Under the pieces are notes generated by a model, which saw only the letters and a list, made by a program, of their open reading frames with translations, was not told the DNA's origin and did not search any database. This document shows positions 10,012-17,610 of a stretch of 41,757 bases of DNA, one piece after another. Source of the stretch: a virus; the IMG/VR virus record IMGVR_UViG_3300025141_009213, positions 1-41,757 of that record. One strand, written 5' to 3'. Each line of letters begins with the position of its first letter. Positions within the stretch are counted from its first letter, which is position 1. Both the position numbers and the translations under genes were made by a program.

Positions 10012-10521
10012 TTAGGCGACTTGAGAGCCTCCGTTTTTAGAGCCTCTTGTTGTACCCATCCCTTTTGCAATGGGAGGCTGTGGTTGGATTACCCAAGCTG
10101 ATTGCTGAGATGTTTTAGGGTCAATTGCTCCAGGTGCTGCGGTAGCTGGAAGACCTACAATACCCATTGGACTTCCATTAAGTCCACGGTTTTGTGCATC
10201 CGTGACGTGGCGAAAACCTTCCATGGCATCCGCTGCCGCTATATCTTGAAACTGTTGTCCATAGGGAATAGTACTATTAAATCCAAGTCCCACTACATTT
10301 GACTGCATTAAACCTGATGGACCTGTTGCCGCTACTATTGGCGTAGTTGGCTGAACAGGGATACCATTAGGATCTTCCGCAGGAATTACATTACTAAATA
10401 AGTTGTCATTGTTTTTTGGATTCCCTGCTACTGTTCCTGGTGCTCCAGGAAGTGTACTAGGGCTCATTGCAATCTTATTAGTAGTTACTGGATTAGTTGT
10501 TGCTGAATTACGTTTTAACAT
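10012..10521 (-). CDS. Low-complexity virion-like protein, unknown function
   Basis: A 169-residue protein rich in Pro, Gly, Asn, Thr and Ala (SPSTLPGAPGTVAGNPKNND, VQPTTPIVAATGPSGLM, ending in basic RGSKNGGSQVA). It is probably extended or disordered, with no recognisable domain. Its start lies two bases after the stop of the upstream 85-residue gene, so they are probably translated together. It is likely a minor virion or assembly protein, judged by context only. Confidence 0.55.
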   Translation of the reverse strand: MLKRNSATTNPVTTNKIAMSPSTLPGAPGTVAGNPKNNDNLFSNVIPAEDPNGIPVQPTTPIVAATGPSGLMQSNVVGLGFNSTIPYGQQFQDIAAADAMEGFRHVTDAQNRGLNGSPMGIVGLPATAAPGAIDPKTSQQSAWVIQPQPPIAKGMGTTRGSKNGGSQVA

Positions 10522-10522
10522 T

Positions 10523-10780
10523 TCAACCTCTCATTGTTCGTGAACGATCGTTCAATGTTTCATTAGCAGGCATTGTGCCGCTATACATTGCCAGTTTCTT
10601 TTCTAATGCATCTGATTGAAACTCATCAGCACCAGGGTCAAAAACTTCCTGAATACCAGCTACATAAGGATTTCCATCTGCTTGTGCTTGAGCTGCTATC
10701 AGCTGTGATTCGTAATCTCGATCACTGCGAGGCATTACAATTTTTTGAGTACCTGTACTGACGGGCCGTAATCCATTCAT
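10523..10780 (-). CDS. Small protein of the head/connector operon, unknown function
   Basis: An 85-residue protein (MNGLRPVSTGTQKIVMPRSD...) with a helical middle (YESQLIAAQAQADG, EFQSDALEKKLAMYSG). It is tightly linked to the downstream gene, with a two-base gap. A TAGAATAG motif at 10806-10813 lies 26 bases upstream of its ATG. I do not recognise the family. Confidence 0.55.
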   Translation of the reverse strand: MNGLRPVSTGTQKIVMPRSDRDYESQLIAAQAQADGNPYVAGIQEVFDPGADEFQSDALEKKLAMYSGTMPANETLNDRSRTMRG

Positions 10781-10805
10781 GGTAATTAAACTTTTATTCC
10801 TATGA

Positions 10806-10813
10806 CTATTCTA
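10806..10813 (-). promoter_or_regulatory. TAGAATAG motif, candidate -10 element
   Basis: Minus-strand TAGAATAG, followed by TCATAGG, in the 44-base gap before the ATG at 10780. Same motif and placement as at 7691, 17532 and 38549. Confidence 0.4.
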
Positions 10814-10824
10814 CACTTAAATGT

Positions 10825-11070
10825 TTAACCTATTAGTAGGTTAATTATATCTAACCATTCTGGATCTGTGGCTTTTGCCAATCTTCTATAGCCTGGATCA
10901 GTATCTTTAGTGTAATTGGGAATTGTCGTAATAAATGGATCACCATCGAATCCATCATCTCCTGGCTTTAATGGGAGATTACTGTATTCAGGTGGAATGA
11001 TTTTAGGAATTTCTTGAAAGAGATCATTATTATCATAAAAACTTCCACTCCTTCCGATTAAATTACTCAT
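10825..11070 (-). CDS. Small head/connector operon protein, unknown function
   Basis: An 81-residue protein (MSNLIGRSGSFYDNNDLFQE ... WLDIINLLIG), acidic and proline-containing, without recognisable motifs. It starts three bases after the stop of the putative connector gene, so it is probably co-translated with it. A neck or tail-completion role would fit the position but is not shown by the sequence. Confidence 0.55.
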   Translation of the reverse strand: MSNLIGRSGSFYDNNDLFQEIPKIIPPEYSNLPLKPGDDGFDGDPFITTIPNYTKDTDPGYRRLAKATDPEWLDIINLLIG

Positions 11071-11073
11071 ATC

Positions 11074-11571
11074 TTATCTCCACGTCTGTGATAATACTAT
11101 TCGACAAGCAACGCTAGTATCTGCTGGACCAGGTACAGCCATTATGAAATCAGCACCCGCACGTTCAAATGCATACCGCCTTACTTCAGGCCTTCTGTAG
11201 TTAGGTACATATAATGTCTCTGCCATACGATCACACTCTCTCAAATAAATTTCACGAAAATAATCATCACCCTTCAGGGGATCTGATGTATTGATCGTTC
11301 GTTGAACATCTCCAGAAATAATCTCCTGCCTGGAGGGATTCAATGTTTTAGAACCGCCAGGATCGAAGTAGTCATCAGGGATTGCAGCACTTGCTTTCCA
11401 TGCAATGTCACAACGTTTGATGTGGTATACAATCTCCTCGTACCAGTAATCGTCTGGAATCAAAGCCATTGCTTCTTCTAGACGTGATCTATCTCCTACA
11501 GGAACTTGTGCCCCAGAGTTAAAACCTAGATGAAAACGAATCTTCGACTTTTGATAATTGTCAAGTTCCAT
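11074..11571 (-). CDS. Putative head-tail connector/adaptor protein
   Basis: About 165 residues from the ATG at 11571 (MELDNYQKSKIRFHLGFNSG). An in-frame start exists at 11616 but would overlap the preceding gene, so the internal ATG, just after that gene's stop, is preferred. The helical N-terminal part (LEEAMALIPDDYWYEEIVYH), the polar middle and the size fit small head-completion/adaptor proteins, which usually lie between capsid and tail genes as here. No signature motif is visible, so the function rests on position and size. Confidence 0.5.
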   Translation of the reverse strand: MELDNYQKSKIRFHLGFNSGAQVPVGDRSRLEEAMALIPDDYWYEEIVYHIKRCDIAWKASAAIPDDYFDPGGSKTLNPSRQEIISGDVQRTINTSDPLKGDDYFREIYLRECDRMAETLYVPNYRRPEVRRYAFERAGADFIMAVPGPADTSVACRIVLSQTWR

Positions 11572-11575
11572 CTTA

Positions 11576-11980
11576 TTAAGCCATATTGCTATAGGTTTCA
11601 GCAAGAAGAGACTCAAGAATTAGCAAATCCTGATTCGTTAGTTCGCCTGATGTTTGAATCTTCGCCAACATACGAGCTGCTGGGCTTTCCCTTTCTGCTA
11701 ATGCCTTAACGCCTGCGCCGAGCGCTCCACCTGTAATCGCTCCAACCAAAGCTCCTGCCATTCTTGGTCCAGCTCTAAATCTTCTAGGCCTATAAGCACC
11801 GCCCTTTGCACCTCTTCTTAGCTTATTAATTATATTTCCTGTACTGTGAATAGGTTGACCCGCAACCAATCCACCTAATGCACCGAGAGCAGCTCCTGCA
11901 CTAGCAGCTGTTTCCATTGATGGTGCAGACTCATTGTCCTGCATTAGTTTCATCAATAGAATATCTTCTACAGAAGCCAT
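11576..11980 (-). CDS. Glycine-zipper membrane-active virion protein
   Basis: A 134-residue protein with two glycine-zipper stretches, AASAGAALGALGGLVAG and MAGALVGAITGGALGAGVKA. They are separated by a strongly basic linker (RRGAKGGAYRPRRFRAG) and followed by an amphipathic helix (LTNQDLLILESLLAET). Such Gly/Ala-rich segments can insert in membranes. Several proteins in 29.4-38.5 kb share this style, so a role in genome delivery through the host envelope is possible. No family was recognised. Confidence 0.55.
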   Translation of the reverse strand: MASVEDILLMKLMQDNESAPSMETAASAGAALGALGGLVAGQPIHSTGNIINKLRRGAKGGAYRPRRFRAGPRMAGALVGAITGGALGAGVKALAERESPAARMLAKIQTSGELTNQDLLILESLLAETYSNMA

Positions 11981-12016
11981 TAACTTATACCCTAATTACT
12001 ATTACTATGTTAGCAA

Positions 12017-12451
12017 TCAGGCGATAAAGATTAAATCCTCATCAATCAACTGATCCCAATTCACTCGTGGTATATTTTCAAGCTGCTTCAGGTTGGCAAA
12101 GCGTTCGCCTGATAGTGACATGCGAAGTTCGACAATCTTTTTAGCAGTTGCATAACCAACACCTGGCAGTCGTTTTTGAATCTGTTCAGCACTAGAAACG
12201 TTTAAATTCAACCTAGCATCCTCTGAGGGTACTACTGTTTTAGGTGGCTTCTCTTCAGGTTCTGGTGCAATCTGTGGAGCTGTTTCCACCTTAAGTCGTT
12301 TCCCTTTCTCTGCGTCGTAAGGAATCAACTGATCAATATTTACGTAGTTAATCGCACCAGCGGAATTACGTACCATCGCATATTCTTTGTCGTGCTTATT
12401 GATAAATTCAACAAGCTGCCCAGTATTCTTGTCTTGGAATAAATTACTCAT
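12017..12451 (-). CDS. Helix-hairpin-helix (ComEA-like) protein in the capsid operon
   Basis: A 144-residue protein. The N-terminal half resembles a small beta domain (MVRNSAGAINYVNIDQLIPY), followed by a Pro/Glu-rich linker (APEPEEKPPKT). The C-terminal half, LNLNVSSAEQIQKRLPGVG then ATAKKIVELR and FANLKQLENIPRV, is a ComEA-type tandem helix-hairpin-helix, a fold that binds DNA backbone non-specifically. It lies immediately after the terminator that follows the capsid gene pair and has its own TATAATAG motif at 12473-12480. It could contact packaged DNA at the portal or inside the head. The domain is clear; the role is inference. Confidence 0.7.
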   Translation of the reverse strand: MSNLFQDKNTGQLVEFINKHDKEYAMVRNSAGAINYVNIDQLIPYDAEKGKRLKVETAPQIAPEPEEKPPKTVVPSEDARLNLNVSSAEQIQKRLPGVGYATAKKIVELRMSLSGERFANLKQLENIPRVNWDQLIDEDLIFIA

Positions 12452-12472
12452 CTTAATGTACTTTACCTACTG

Positions 12473-12480
12473 CTATTATA
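12473..12480 (-). promoter_or_regulatory. TATAATAG, candidate -10 element
   Basis: Minus-strand TATAATAG lies 22 bases before the ATG at 12451 and just past the terminator at 12486-12512. This placement suits restarting transcription downstream of a strong capsid transcript. Confidence 0.5.
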
Positions 12481-12485
12481 AACAC

Positions 12486-12512
12486 AAAAAAAGCACCCAG
12501 TGTTGGGTGCCT
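12486..12512 (-). terminator. Intrinsic terminator after the capsid genes
   Basis: Read on the minus strand: GGCACCCA, loop ACAC, TGGGTGC, then seven T. A perfect seven-pair stem (12493-12499 with 12504-12510) plus T-tract, 22 bases after the stop of the 193-residue gene. This is the clearest classical terminator on the minus strand. Confidence 0.85.
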
Positions 12513-12533
12513 TGATTGAAAATTAAGGTTGGA

Positions 12534-13115
12534 TCAGGTGCCCTGACCAGCTTCAATTTTAAATGGAACGTTAACGTCATCAGCAATTGGTGCGCCTGCA
12601 TCTTTGTAGAAACAGACCTCAACAATTACGTAGGCTTGATCGTCACTATCTGTGACGGTCAGTGTTGCCTCATTGGTGACGGTGATTGTAGCTTCACTTG
12701 CTTCAGTAGAGACTGTATTACCAGCCAGACCAAGGAAAGTAGTTGCATCACCAGTAGCTGCGAACACTCCTGCAGAAGTGCAGGTTTGCTTAGCTTCGGT
12801 TGTTGCATTAGCTGTTGTAAGTCCATTTACTTGGACGTACTTAGCGTTTCCACCAGTCAGGTTAACTGTGCTAATCGCAGTACGATAAACATAACTACCA
12901 GCAGGGACTTTCATCGCCTTGTCTAGCCTTGGTTTGTCGTCTCCACGCTTATCAGGAGAAAGAACATTTACTGTAAGTTCTCCAGCTGCAGCGGTGCCAT
13001 CCACCAGTGCAACACCACGCATTTGATAAAACTCAATACCGGGAAGTGCGTATACTCCCTGAACTCGGTATGCATTCAGATCGGCAACATAGTTACCGGG
13101 ATAGATTACGGACAT
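12534..13115 (-). CDS. Capsid-associated (decoration or head) protein
   Basis: A 193-residue beta-rich protein directly downstream of the capsid gene. The N-terminal part (NAYRVQGVYALPGIEFYQMR) is followed by Thr/Ala/Val-rich strands (TVNVLSPDKRGDDKPRL, TEASEATITVTNEATLTV). The start is well supported: AAGGAGG stands seven bases before the ATG, one of the strongest ribosome sites in the window, and a strong terminator follows the stop. High expression next to the capsid gene suggests a decoration or capsid-stabilising protein. The family was not recognised. Confidence 0.6.
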   Translation of the reverse strand: MSVIYPGNYVADLNAYRVQGVYALPGIEFYQMRGVALVDGTAAAGELTVNVLSPDKRGDDKPRLDKAMKVPAGSYVYRTAISTVNLTGGNAKYVQVNGLTTANATTEAKQTCTSAGVFAATGDATTFLGLAGNTVSTEASEATITVTNEATLTVTDSDDQAYVIVEVCFYKDAGAPIADDVNVPFKIEAGQGT

Positions 13116-13129
13116 TGTTAGTTACCTCC

Positions 13130-14278
13130 TTAATATACGAAAGAGTAACCAACGGAAATGAAGTCCTTATTAAGGAGTTCAAATCCAGCAAACAACGACC
13201 AAATCATAATGATAAAACGACTAAAGTCATCGTTATTATTCAAGAGGATCTGTGCGTTATTACCACCCACACCTACGCCAACTGCTTGAGGACCAAAGAA
13301 GATCAACTGAGCAGCACCATAATCAGCAGCACTTGCTGACTCATCGGTAACAATCAAGTTATAGGAAGTCTCAGGCAGGTTTGTTGATTCAAACCAGCGA
13401 ACTCCCTCAAAAAGAAATCCGGTAGGCATCACTGGCTGTCCTGCGACAAAACCAGCTTGACCATAAGCAGGTCCCATTCCTTGATAGAAATTAGCTGAAG
13501 GAGCCAAATTAGGCTGCATCGGATCTACCATCCCAGAACCGGGGTAACGTGCGATCTCGCGGAAGTCAGAGTTCTGACGGAGATGCATCATTGCGGTTGG
13601 ATCCACAATGCAGCGGTAGTAACCATCACTAAAAGTTGGGACGTTGCGCTTACGCATGTCCTTAACAACTTCAAGAAGGTCAGTTTTTACATCAAACTTA
13701 CCAGATTCACCAGAAGCGTAGGTTACGCCGAGGGTTCCGCCGGAACCACCTTTGTTTTTACCACCAGGTAGATAATATCCACCTTGTGTGCTGCTTGCTT
13801 CGCCATTGGCTTCAGCTTTAAGCAGTTCATTAGCGAAGACGCGGTCGCGCCAGCGGCGGTAGTCATCAAGCAGGGTTAGTGAACCAATGCTTTGATGGAA
13901 TACATTCAAATTACCTGTATCAAGCAGCAAACGCTGTGCAGTGATCAGGGTTTCACGAGCCACCTTGAATGTAGAAGGTTGTGCTGTGTCGCGAGTATCT
14001 GCAGGTCCTGTATATTCCCTCAACGTAACAAGAACTTTGTCCTTGACGATATTGCGGGCGCTAGATGTGCCTAGCGTCTGATCAGCAGTACGTTCGCGTG
14101 ACTCCTTAGTGCCTGGTGCTCCCCAGAAACGGTAACGATCTAGTTGAACCGTTTGTCCGGGTTGCTTGGAAAAATCGTGTACAACCACAGGCTCTACCGC
14201 CATCTCAATGATGTAGGCAGGATGCGGGCGGTACAGTTCAGCCCCAAGGAGTTTTGGAAAATCGTTGTCAATCCACAT
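13130..14278 (-). CDS. Major capsid protein (putative, possibly N4 gp56-like)
   Basis: A 382-residue protein. Features fitting a HK97-fold capsid protein include an early segment with extended strands (GQTVQLDRYRFWG), a long helix-rich middle (STFKVARETLITAQRLLLDT, DDYRRWRDRVFANELLKAEA), and a domain with VDPTAMMHLRQNSDFREIA. That last element resembles the segment seen in N4 gp56-like capsid proteins. The length and absence of a protease-cleaved N-terminus also fit. GGAG lies ahead of the ATG. It is followed after a 14-base gap by the putative decoration gene and then a terminator. Capsid identity is likely; the exact family is a guess. Confidence 0.68.
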   Translation of the reverse strand: MWIDNDFPKLLGAELYRPHPAYIIEMAVEPVVVHDFSKQPGQTVQLDRYRFWGAPGTKESRERTADQTLGTSSARNIVKDKVLVTLREYTGPADTRDTAQPSTFKVARETLITAQRLLLDTGNLNVFHQSIGSLTLLDDYRRWRDRVFANELLKAEANGEASSTQGGYYLPGGKNKGGSGGTLGVTYASGESGKFDVKTDLLEVVKDMRKRNVPTFSDGYYRCIVDPTAMMHLRQNSDFREIARYPGSGMVDPMQPNLAPSANFYQGMGPAYGQAGFVAGQPVMPTGFLFEGVRWFESTNLPETSYNLIVTDESASAADYGAAQLIFFGPQAVGVGVGGNNAQILLNNNDDFSRFIIMIWSLFAGFELLNKDFISVGYSFVY

Positions 14279-14372
14279 TTTGTGGCAACTCCAAAACGAA
14301 AAGTATTAAAAATAGGCTTCGACTTGCCCATATAAACTAATAGTACTAGTTATACTGAGGCTATTTACTGTG

Positions 14373-14386
14373 TATACTGATTTATA
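14373..14386 (-). promoter_or_regulatory. TATAAATCAGTATA element upstream of the capsid gene
   Basis: Minus-strand TATAAATCAGTATA, an exact 14-base match to the element before the terminase gene at 23747-23760. It lies 95 bases before the capsid ATG and also within the region upstream of the plus-strand HNH gene. It may be a late-promoter -10 element. Confidence 0.35.
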
Positions 14387-14388
14387 GG

Positions 14389-14394
14389 TATAAT
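14389..14394 (+). promoter_or_regulatory. TATAAT just before the HNH gene
   Basis: TATAAT ends seven bases before the ATG at 14401, so a transcript starting at normal spacing would be nearly leaderless. No Shine-Dalgarno sequence is visible. Confidence 0.35.
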
Positions 14395-14400
14395 CAAATA

Positions 14401-14766
14401 ATGGAAGACTTTATTGATACTAATGAATGGGTGCCTGTACTCAGCCTGCCTGGATTTGAATGCTGTATTGAGTACTACGTGAACCGTGATGGTGACATTA
14501 AAACTACTAAAGGTGGCAAGGACAGACTGATGACACCAGTCACTATTAAGTCTGGCTACCAGAAAGTGACACTCCAGCAGCGTCTTGGACAGAAAGGTGA
14601 GAAGCAGGTTTATGTACACACCTTAGTCGCACTAGCGTTTCTAGGTACTCCACTTACTCCCCTTGGTAGAAAGAAGGGTTGCTCTACTGTTGATCATATC
14701 AATAAAAATAAATCTAATAACTCTATTGATAACCTTCGATGGATATCAGCAGGGGGGTTAAACTGA
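14401..14766 (+). CDS. HNH homing-type endonuclease (NUMOD4 + HNH)
   Basis: A 121-residue protein. The N-terminus (EWVPVLSLPGFECCIEYYVN, RDGDIKT) resembles NUMOD4, the DNA-recognition module of HNH homing endonucleases. The C-terminal part has VYVHTLVALAFLGTP followed by STVDHINKNKSNN and IDNLRWIS, the conserved His-Asn/NL-W core of HNH endonucleases. It lies on the plus strand, opposite to its neighbours, next to the capsid gene, a common site for free-standing phage homing endonucleases. The reading frame stops soon after NLRWIS at a run of six G; such proteins usually continue a little further (N-x-x-N-R), so a short truncation or frameshift is possible. Confidence 0.8.
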   Translation: MEDFIDTNEWVPVLSLPGFECCIEYYVNRDGDIKTTKGGKDRLMTPVTIKSGYQKVTLQQRLGQKGEKQVYVHTLVALAFLGTPLTPLGRKKGCSTVDHINKNKSNNSIDNLRWISAGGLN

Positions 14767-14815
14767 ATCAATCTATTAAATAGTTTAAAATAGTATAAGA
14801 AATGGTATTTAAAAC

Positions 14816-15523
14816 ATGGCTGATAGTCTCTATTTTAAGGGCGAACGCACTGTCACTAAGAAAACTGGTGATAAGGTTAGTCTGATTCGCCCTAAGCGCG
14901 GGGGTGATACCCATCTATTCCCACAATGGTGGAATCTAAAAGGTAAAGTTCAATACCTTAAGACTGCTATCTTTAAATTTGAACTGAGTAACGGACAAGC
15001 TGTTCGTCTTGTTATTCCTGTTGAGAAGGAAGGTGTAGAAGTAGCTATCCGTCATGATGGTGATGGTAACTTTACGTTCCCTTCATTCAAATGTATTGAA
15101 CGAATTGCTGTAGTTGCAGTAGATAGTACTTCATTGATTCATGAGTATCAATTCCCATCAATTTCTAGTGGACGAGTTCTGAAACGAACTGTCGGTTCAC
15201 TACCAGCTTCTACTACTACTATTGGAACCGTTACTGTTAGCGGTCCAAACAGTGCTGAGGTTGACAATACACTGACATATACAGCGGCGGCTTCTGGTGA
15301 TGCGACTGTTAGTTACAGCTGGTCAATCCCTGGCGGCGGAGCAGCTATTCAGTCTGGTAGATCAACAGCTTCAGCAACTATTAAATTCACAGCAGCAGGT
15401 TCCTGTAAACCTACCTGCATTGTTTCATCATCTGATGCTGGACTAACTGGTGAAAGTGATATTGCTGCTGACATCACAGTTACCGTTACTGCAGTTGAAT
15501 CTGAAGATGACGACGAAGGCTAG
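14816..15523 (+). CDS. Virion protein with C-terminal Ig/PKD-like domain
   Basis: A 235-residue protein. The N-terminal half (TGDKVSLIRPKRGGDTHLFP, IFKFELSNGQAVRLVIPVEK) is beta-rich and unrecognised. The C-terminal half, TVTVSGPNSAEVDNTLTYT, then ATVSYSWSIPGG, SATIKFTAAGSCKPTCIVSS and DITVTVTA, has the strand pattern and central Tyr-x-Trp of PKD/Ig-like domains that decorate many phage capsids and tails. The tail is very acidic (ESEDDDEG). It is probably displayed on the virion surface. It sits on the plus strand downstream of the HNH gene and converges on the 224-residue gene, with which it shares stop-codon bases. Confidence 0.65.
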   Translation: MADSLYFKGERTVTKKTGDKVSLIRPKRGGDTHLFPQWWNLKGKVQYLKTAIFKFELSNGQAVRLVIPVEKEGVEVAIRHDGDGNFTFPSFKCIERIAVVAVDSTSLIHEYQFPSISSGRVLKRTVGSLPASTTTIGTVTVSGPNSAEVDNTLTYTAAASGDATVSYSWSIPGGGAAIQSGRSTASATIKFTAAGSCKPTCIVSSSDAGLTGESDIAADITVTVTAVESEDDDEG

Positions 15524-16194
15524 AGCGTTCTTGCTATAAGCATCTTATCATCACCAACTATATCTGTGCTTGATACATATTTATTCCCTATAGTGCAGTC
15601 AACATTGTAGGGAATTCTTCTTGTGTTTCTAGCATGGAATCCTATGTAGAAAAAGTCTTTCCTTTTTAAAAACATTTCGTTAAATGGATGCTCTTCCCTA
15701 TTCTTTGTATATAGACGTACGTCAAACCAACTGTCGTTATAAATGTTGCCAGTCTTTTTATTGTCAACATCTATGCTCACCATTGGATCCCACACTACTG
15801 ATAGATCTCTAATGAACTCAGCAGGGTCATAACCAAGTACTGTAGTCGTATCTACTGTATAGTCCCTCGTTGCTGCTACGTAATTAGAATCATTAGACAC
15901 TCCTTCTTGATCCACTTCTGCTGATATCCAACCCTCTTCTTCATAGGCTTGGTCATTACTATCAATGATGTCAACGTTGACTTTGATGAAAGTATTCTCA
16001 GCACCGAATAGTCCTACTGAATCTTTATAGTTTAAAGTGAACGGTATCACTGTAACTGTCTCCTCAGGTGCTGTCCTAATTGATGCACCTTTAGCGTAAT
16101 TTAGATTCTTACTTACAGCTAGACTTTCTGGAGAGCTGCTATAGCTTCCTCCATATGTCTTCCTAATCGATCTTATCTGCTCAGTTACATCCAT
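15520..16194 (-). CDS. Hypothetical virion-like protein
   Basis: A 224-residue, mostly beta and acidic protein (VTVIPFTLNYKDSVGLFG, FIKVNVDIIDSNDQAYEE, NDSWFDVRLYTKNREEHP). It has no membrane segment or catalytic motif that I recognise. Its stop codon lies in CTAG, the same four bases that hold the stop of the convergent Ig-domain gene. It is downstream of the sigma factor gene on the same strand with a 32-base gap. It is likely structural, by composition and location. Confidence 0.55.
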   Translation of the reverse strand: MDVTEQIRSIRKTYGGSYSSSPESLAVSKNLNYAKGASIRTAPEETVTVIPFTLNYKDSVGLFGAENTFIKVNVDIIDSNDQAYEEEGWISAEVDQEGVSNDSNYVAATRDYTVDTTTVLGYDPAEFIRDLSVVWDPMVSIDVDNKKTGNIYNDSWFDVRLYTKNREEHPFNEMFLKRKDFFYIGFHARNTRRIPYNVDCTIGNKYVSSTDIVGDDKMLIARTL

Positions 16195-16226
16195 TTCTAC
16201 AATGCAATCCTTTATTACATTGTAAT

Positions 16227-17165
16227 CTACAGATACTCATTTACCTTGTCACTTACTTCTCGTAATGATTTAAGTGCTTTATTCTCTAAAGTCCTTACTC
16301 TGTCACGGCTCATATTAAGGATTTGACCTATGGCTGTCATTGACAAAGGTTCCAAAATCTCTTCACCAATTCCATAACGCATACCGATTACAGCAGCTTG
16401 CATCTCAGGAAGATCTGCTATTAAGCTACGAATATCTTCCTTCACACAGTCCTGCTCAAGCAGCTTGTCTGGCAACTGTGCTTCATCTTCCAACAAATCA
16501 ATTAATGCTGTATCCCTGTTTTCACCTATTTTGATTTCTAAAGAAGTAGGCTGACGAGCCTTGCACATTAAATCCTTGATATCATCTACAGTTAATTCTA
16601 ATTTCTCTGATAGTTGAAAGACAGTTGGCATATAACCATTAAGTTGTGACAGCTCCCTTTGTGCCTTTTTTAGTTTGTTGAGATTCTCTGTGACATGGAT
16701 GGGGAGTCTTATTGCTCTAGACTTCTCTGCGATGGCTCTTGTAATTCCCTGTCGTATCCACCAATAAGCGTATGTAGAAAACTTATAGCCACGACCGGGA
16801 TCAAACTTTTCAACACCACGCACCAGTCCAATTGTTCCTTCTTGGATTATGTCTAGAAGTTCCATATTGCGCTTGGTGTATTTCTTGGCAACTGATACAA
16901 CTAAACGAAGGTTCGCTGTAACCATCCTCTCCTTAGCTTTAACGCCGTCACGAATCTCCCGTTTAAGTTGACGAACGGGTACTTCGCAGGCATCAGCTAA
17001 TCCTTGGTTATCTAGTTGAAGCTCTTTCTTCTGCTCCTCGATTTCCATTAACCGTTGAACTTGACGACCTAGGAGGATTTCTTCGTCATGCTCTAGTAAA
17101 GATACGCGTCCGATATCACGTAAATAAGCACGTACGGAATCGCCTGATGCAGCTGGTTTTGCCAT
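16227..17165 (-). CDS. Sigma-70 family RNA polymerase sigma factor, cyanobacterial group 2 type
   Basis: A 312-residue complete sigma factor without region 1.1. Region 1.2: DSVRAYLRDIGRVSLLEHDE. Region 2: MVTANLRLVVSVAKKY, MELLDIIQEGTIGLVRGVEK, FDPGRGYKFSTYAYWWIRQG (the 2.3/2.4 promoter-melting and -10 reading part). Region 3: LPIHVTENLNKLKKAQREL. Region 4: SMTAIGQILNMSRDRVRTLE (helix-turn-helix for -35). Length and wording match cyanobacterial group 2 sigma factors much better than the short T4 gp55-type late sigma factors of cyanomyoviruses. It presumably redirects host RNA polymerase to phage genes, perhaps via the recurring TAGAATAG/TATAATAG elements. All core elements appear intact. Confidence 0.92.
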   Translation of the reverse strand: MAKPAASGDSVRAYLRDIGRVSLLEHDEEILLGRQVQRLMEIEEQKKELQLDNQGLADACEVPVRQLKREIRDGVKAKERMVTANLRLVVSVAKKYTKRNMELLDIIQEGTIGLVRGVEKFDPGRGYKFSTYAYWWIRQGITRAIAEKSRAIRLPIHVTENLNKLKKAQRELSQLNGYMPTVFQLSEKLELTVDDIKDLMCKARQPTSLEIKIGENRDTALIDLLEDEAQLPDKLLEQDCVKEDIRSLIADLPEMQAAVIGMRYGIGEEILEPLSMTAIGQILNMSRDRVRTLENKALKSLREVSDKVNEYL

Positions 17166-17225
17166 ATAATTCTTCTACCTTTCTTACTAATCGTAGCAGG
17201 TATGTATTATTTTTGCAACCTTATT

Positions 17226-17516
17226 CTAGCCAACAACTCTTGCAAATCTAAGGCTTTCTGAAGGCTCTTCTCTAGTTCCTTCTAAAGCTTCTACTGCCAT
17301 TGCTTGTGCAGCATCTTTATCAAATCCTTTTGACTTATAATTCTCAACCATACGGAAGTAATGATCAACTTTACTGTCGTATTCCGTGCCGTGATTGAGC
17401 ATCTCTGCGCTCATTTGATCAGCAGCTCTTTCGGGCACACCATCAGTCTGCAGGTGCTTTGAGATAGTTTCAAAGACTTCGGGATCCTGCTTAGCTACTT
17501 CGCCAGCTTTCCTCAC
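17226..17516 (-). CDS. Small helical protein next to the sigma factor, unknown function
   Basis: A 96-residue protein starting with GTG at 17516. It is entirely helix-prone and charged (EVFETISKHLQTDGV, AADQMSAEMLNHGTEYDSKV, FDKDAAQAMAVEALEGTREE). The GTG is preferred because a candidate -10 (AAGAATAG, 17532-17539) lies 16 bases upstream and the next in-frame ATG would remove a third of the protein. It lies directly upstream of the sigma gene with a 60-base gap; whether it modulates the sigma factor cannot be told. Confidence 0.5.
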   Translation of the reverse strand: MRKAGEVAKQDPEVFETISKHLQTDGVPERAADQMSAEMLNHGTEYDSKVDHYFRMVENYKSKGFDKDAAQAMAVEALEGTREEPSESLRFARVVG

Positions 17517-17531
17517 GATTGTACCTACTAT

Positions 17532-17539
17532 CTATTCTT
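17532..17539 (-). promoter_or_regulatory. AAGAATAG motif, candidate -10 element
   Basis: Minus-strand AAGAATAG followed by ATAGTAGG, 16 bases before the GTG start at 17516. It would drive the small protein and the sigma factor. Confidence 0.4.
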
Positions 17540-17610
17540 TAATTGTAGTAGATATGCCAATTTGTTTAAGTCAAGTCCTATTATGGACCTGACGGACGTA
17601 CTGGTGGCGT

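Noticed and set aside
14365-14619. Minus-strand 84-codon frame opposite the HNH gene
   Set aside because: An antisense shadow. The plus-strand frame has clear NUMOD4/HNH residues.
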